This document shows positions 51,389 to 56,164 of a stretch of DNA of 56,164 bases, piece by piece. Position numbers and translations under genes: made by a program. Numbering within the stretch: position 1 is the first letter of the stretch; every line of letters begins with the position of its first letter. The stretch covers positions 1 to 56,164 of the forward strand of contig NZ_UFQB01000034.1 of assembly GCF_900496965.1 (NCBI RefSeq), given 5' to 3'. The notes below the pieces were generated by a model, which saw nothing but the letters and a program-made list of their open reading frames with translations, searched no databases and was not told the DNA's origin. The DNA comes from Achromobacter agilis. GTDB taxonomy: Bacteria > Pseudomonadota > Gammaproteobacteria > Burkholderiales > Burkholderiaceae_B.

Positions 51389-52116
51389 GTACCCCGATGA
51401 GTACACCCGCCCCGCTGCTGAGCCTGCGCGGCGTGCATGCCCATTACGGCAAAAGCCACATCCTGCACGGCATCGACCTGTCGATCGGCCGCGGCGAAGT
51501 CGTGAGCCTGCTGGGCCGCAACGGCGCGGGCCGCTCGACCACCATGAAGAGCATCATGGGGCTGGTGGACGTGACCGGCGGCAGCATCGCCATCGAAGGC
51601 CGCGACATCACCAACAAACGCCCGTTCGAGATCGCCCGCGCCGGGCTGGGCTTCGTGCCGGAAGAGCGCGAAGTGTTCGCCAACCTGACCGTGGACGAGA
51701 ACCTGCGCATGGGCGAGCAGCCCAAGCGCGGCGACGCGCCCTTCTGGTCGGTGGACCAGATGTTCGATTACTTCCCGCGCCTGAAGGAACGCCGCGGCAC
51801 CAAGGCCGGCAACCTGTCCGGCGGCGAACAGCAGATGCTGACCATGTGCCGCTCGCTGCTGGGCAACCCCAAGATCATGCTGATCGACGAACCCACCGAA
51901 GGCCTGGCCCCGAAGATCGTGGAAGTGATCGCCGACGTGATCCGCGACATCCACAAGCGCGGCGTGTCCGTGGTGCTGGTGGAGCAGAAGCTGACCATCG
52001 CGCTCAAGGTTTCCACCCGCGTCAGCGTGATGGGCCACGGCCGCATCGTTTTCGAAGGACCGCCCGCGCAGCTGCATGAGCGCCAGGACGTCGTCCAGGA
52101 ATGGCTGGCGGTCTGA
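51385..52116 (+). CDS. LivF-type ABC ATPase with Walker A lysine replaced by arginine
   Basis: This 243-residue ATPase has LivF features: GLGFVPEEREVFANLTVDEN, signature LSGGEQQMLTMCRSL and Walker B IMLIDEPTEGLAP. Its Walker A reads GRNGAGRSTT: the ATP-binding lysine is R50 (codon CGC). The same loop is GRNGMGKST in the LivF-type protein at 14985. ABC ATPases with this change are expected to bind or split ATP poorly, so the importer may rely on one active site in its LivG-type partner, or the arginine may be tolerated in this subfamily. The N-terminus repeats MSTP twice. Confidence 0.9.
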   Translation: MSTPMSTPAPLLSLRGVHAHYGKSHILHGIDLSIGRGEVVSLLGRNGAGRSTTMKSIMGLVDVTGGSIAIEGRDITNKRPFEIARAGLGFVPEEREVFANLTVDENLRMGEQPKRGDAPFWSVDQMFDYFPRLKERRGTKAGNLSGGEQQMLTMCRSLLGNPKIMLIDEPTEGLAPKIVEVIADVIRDIHKRGVSVVLVEQKLTIALKVSTRVSVMGHGRIVFEGPPAQLHERQDVVQEWLAV

Positions 52117-52151
52117 GCGCAAGCGCCCCTCCCTCATTACAGGCATACATC

Positions 52152-52940
52152 GTGGACAACACCAACGAACCCCTCCATCCCGAGCTGCGCGGCCAAACCG
52201 TCGTGATTACCGGCGGCGCCAAGGGCATCGGCCTGGCCACGGCGCAGGCGTTCGCGCGCCAGGGCGCCCGTATCGCGCTGCTGGACATGGACGCCGCCGC
52301 GCTGGACGAAGCCGTCGCCGGACTCGCGGCGCTGGGCGCCGAGGCCCTGGCCTGCCAGGCCTCCGTCACCGACGCCGACGCCGTCGAGCGCGCCTTCGCC
52401 CGGGTCGAACAGGCCTATGGCCGCATCGACGTGCTGGTCAACAACGCCGGCGTGTCCGCCAACAAGCCGACGCTGGACGTCAGCGTGGACGAATGGCGCC
52501 GCGCCGTCGACATCAACCTGACCGGCGTCTTCCTGTGCGCCCAGGCCGCCGGCCGCCGCATGGTGCCCGCCGGCTCGGGCGCCATCATCAACCTGGCCTC
52601 CATGTACGGCGTGGTGGCCGCGCCCGACCGCGCCGCCTATTGCGCCACCAAGGGCGCGGTCGTGCTGCTAACCGAAACGCTGGCCGTGGAATGGGGCCCC
52701 GCAGGTGTGCGCGTGAACGCGCTGGCGCCGGGCTACGTGGAAACGGACCTGGTGCGCGACCTGGCCGCGCGTGGCCGCCTGGACCCCGAACGCCTCAAGC
52801 AGCGCACGCCGCTGCGGCGCCTGGCGCAGCCGGCCGAGATGGCCGACCTGGCGGTTTTCCTGGCCTCGCGCCAGGCCGCCTACATCACCGGACACACCTT
52901 GGTGGCCGACGGCGGCTGGAGCCGCTACAGCTACCTCTAA
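52152..52940 (+). CDS. short-chain dehydrogenase/reductase (SDR)
   Basis: This SDR of about 262 residues has VVITGGAKGIGLATAQAFAR, ALLDMD after the second strand (NAD-favouring Asp), VLVNNAGVSANK, and the catalytic set NLASMYGVVAAPDRAAYCAT with Lys following. The GTG at 52152 is chosen because the conserved region starts soon after and it avoids overlapping livF; an ATG at 52101 would add 17 residues and overlap livF by 16 bases. Both are weakly supported by ribosome-binding sites. It probably oxidises an alcohol to the 2-oxo compound used by the dehydrogenase complex downstream. Confidence 0.85.
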   Translation: MDNTNEPLHPELRGQTVVITGGAKGIGLATAQAFARQGARIALLDMDAAALDEAVAGLAALGAEALACQASVTDADAVERAFARVEQAYGRIDVLVNNAGVSANKPTLDVSVDEWRRAVDINLTGVFLCAQAAGRRMVPAGSGAIINLASMYGVVAAPDRAAYCATKGAVVLLTETLAVEWGPAGVRVNALAPGYVETDLVRDLAARGRLDPERLKQRTPLRRLAQPAEMADLAVFLASRQAAYITGHTLVADGGWSRYSYL

Positions 52941-52976
52941 CGCACTGACGCTTACCCACATTCTGGAGATTCATTC

Positions 52977-55156
<2,180 letters not shown>

Positions 55157-55160
<4 letters not shown>

Positions 55161-55648
55161 ACGCGCCCCTGCGAATGACCGTGCCGATGGAAGTCGGCAT
55201 CTGCTGCGCCGACCTGGACGCGCTGCTGGGCTTCTACACCGACGTGATCGGCCTGAAGCTCGTCAACCGCGTAACCGTTCCCGCCGACAAGGCGCAGGCC
55301 ACCGGCCTGACGCGGCACGGCTACGACGTGGCGCGCCTGCAGACGCCCTACGGCGAACGCATCAAGCTGCTGCAGCCCGCCGTGGCGCCCGAGGCCGCCG
55401 CGCGCGGCGCTGCCATCCTGGACCGCCAGGGCGCCACCTACCTGACCTTCATCGTGCACGACCTGTCAGGCTTGGTGCGCAATCTGGAAGCCAAGGGCGT
55501 CGTGTTCGACAGCCAGCCCGCCCCGATGGAAGTCAGGCCCGGCACCTGGCTGGCGTTCTTCCGCGACCCCGAAGGGAACGTGCTGGAACTGGTCGAATAC
55601 GACGACCCCGCCTCCTACCGGCCGGACCTGGCCGGCGCCGAACAATAG
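55157..55648 (+). CDS. VOC/glyoxalase-fold protein between E1 and E2
   Basis: This 163-residue protein has the glyoxalase fold: MEVGICCADLDALLGFYTDV, IGLKLVNRVTVPAD, HDLSGLVRNLEAKGVVFDSQ and the metal-ligand ending FRDPEGNVLELVEYDDP. Bacterial VOC proteins of this kind can be dioxygenases, epimerases, lyases or isomerases. Its place, overlapping the E1 gene by four bases and eleven before E2, ties it to the same substrate. Its role is unknown; a 2-oxoacid epimerase or a lyase making the E1 substrate is conceivable. Confidence 0.88.
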
Positions 55649-55658
55649 GACGAACAAC

Positions 55659-56164
55659 GTGGCACACCTTATCAAACTCCCCTCCGTAGCGGCCGACACC
55701 TCGGGCGGCACGCTGCACCAGTGGCTCAAGAAAGAAGGCGACGCGGTTGCCGTGGGCGATGCGCTGGCGGAAATCGAGACCGAGAAGGCCATCGTCGAAA
55801 TCAATGCCGAACAGGCCGGCGTGCTGGGCCGCATCGTGGTGCCGGCCGGCGCCGCGTCGGTGCCGGTCAATACCGTGATCGGCGTGCTGCTGGCTGCGGG
55901 CGAAGACGCGTCCGCCATCGAGCAGGCCCTGGCGGAAAGCGGGGCTGCCGCCGCGCCCGCCCAGCCCGCCGCCGCGCCCGCAGCCCCTGCCGCCAGCCCC
56001 GCGCCGCAAGCGCCGGCGCCCGCGCCGGCCTCGAACACTCTGGTCCCCGGCGGCCGCCTCTTCGCCAGCCCCCTGGCCCGCCGCCTGGCTTCGCAATGGC
56101 ACGTGGACCTGCTGGGCGTGGCCGGCACCGGCCCGCACGGCCGCATCGTCCGCCGCGACGTGGA
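55659..56164 (+). CDS. dihydrolipoamide acyltransferase E2 (partial, cut by window end)
   Basis: The first 168 codons are present. They give a lipoyl domain at residues 1-80 (HLIKLPSVAADTSGGTLHQW at the start, ETEKAIVEI with the lipoyl-lysine K43), an Ala/Pro-rich linker at about 95-130, and the start of a peripheral-subunit-binding domain (RLFASPLARRLASQWHVDLL, then GTGPHGRIVRRDVE). GTG is the start codon, following AGGACGAACAAC. The enzyme accepts the acyl group from the fused E1 and passes it to CoA. The catalytic domain lies beyond the window. Confidence 0.9.
   Translation, partial: MAHLIKLPSVAADTSGGTLHQWLKKEGDAVAVGDALAEIETEKAIVEINAEQAGVLGRIVVPAGAASVPVNTVIGVLLAAGEDASAIEQALAESGAAAAPAQPAAAPAAPAASPAPQAPAPAPASNTLVPGGRLFASPLARRLASQWHVDLLGVAGTGPHGRIVRRDV

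Overview
The window looks like a chromosomal segment of a GC-rich beta-proteobacterium of the Bordetella/Achromobacter group (Alcaligenaceae). The evidence is the high-GC codon use, five separate Bug-type (TctC-like) periplasmic receptor genes with no TctA/TctB membrane partners, FtsEX and AapJQMP genes of beta-proteobacterial type, and intergenic palindromes with the core GTGTCWGACAC. The genus is an inference; no rRNA or tRNA gene is present to settle it. No phage, insertion sequence, CRISPR array or toxin-antitoxin gene was seen. Almost all of the DNA is catabolic and transport genes in tightly packed operons.

Region by region. 1-440: a 165-bp tandem repeat built of two nested hairpins. 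469-1955: a small membrane protein and a LysR regulator, divergent from 2127-10978, a 3-hydroxybenzoate/gentisate operon. That operon encodes gentisate dioxygenase, fumarylpyruvate hydrolase, a PhzS-like flavin monooxygenase, two Bug receptors, maleylpyruvate isomerase, a PchB/chorismate-mutase-like protein, an unassigned FAD oxidoreductase and 3-hydroxybenzoate 6-hydroxylase. 11161-15677: a complete Liv-type ABC importer. 15674-17168: a VOC protein and a Bug receptor on the minus strand. 17266-17445: dispersed palindromes. 17459-34052: a large acyl-CoA region. It holds an enoyl-CoA hydratase and CoA-transferase with a LysR, then a minus-strand AtuA/carboxylase/acyl-CoA dehydrogenase operon with an IclR regulator. 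Divergent from that is a plus-strand operon of paired MaoC-like proteins, a Bug receptor, a second CoA-transferase, a DUF35 protein and a cysteine-less thiolase-like protein. 34143-38417: an AapJQMP-type amino-acid importer. 38730-43985: housekeeping and orphan genes (ftsE, ftsX, cheD, thpR, a 5'-nucleotidase-like HAD protein, a homoserine-dehydrogenase-like/SAF oxidoreductase). 44261-56164: a GntR regulator and an SDR, divergent from an operon holding an AroE-like dehydrogenase, a second Liv-type importer, an SDR, a fused E1 alpha/beta 2-oxoacid dehydrogenase, a VOC protein and an E2 cut by the window end.

How the genes may work together. The first operon gives a readable path: 3-hydroxybenzoate to gentisate to maleylpyruvate to fumarylpyruvate to fumarate plus pyruvate. 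The PchB-like protein and the extra flavoproteins suggest a further aromatic substrate. The middle region has all the parts for CoA activation, dehydrogenation, biotin-dependent carboxylation, hydration and C-C cleavage of a branched acyl-CoA. The cleavage step may be done by a DUF35/thiolase-like aldolase of the steroid side-chain (Ltp2) kind instead of an HMG-CoA-lyase-type enzyme. This is the best candidate for an undescribed pathway. The last operon couples uptake to two dehydrogenases and a 2-oxoacid dehydrogenase complex for an unknown substrate; a strong promoter followed by a three-half-site operator lies at its head.
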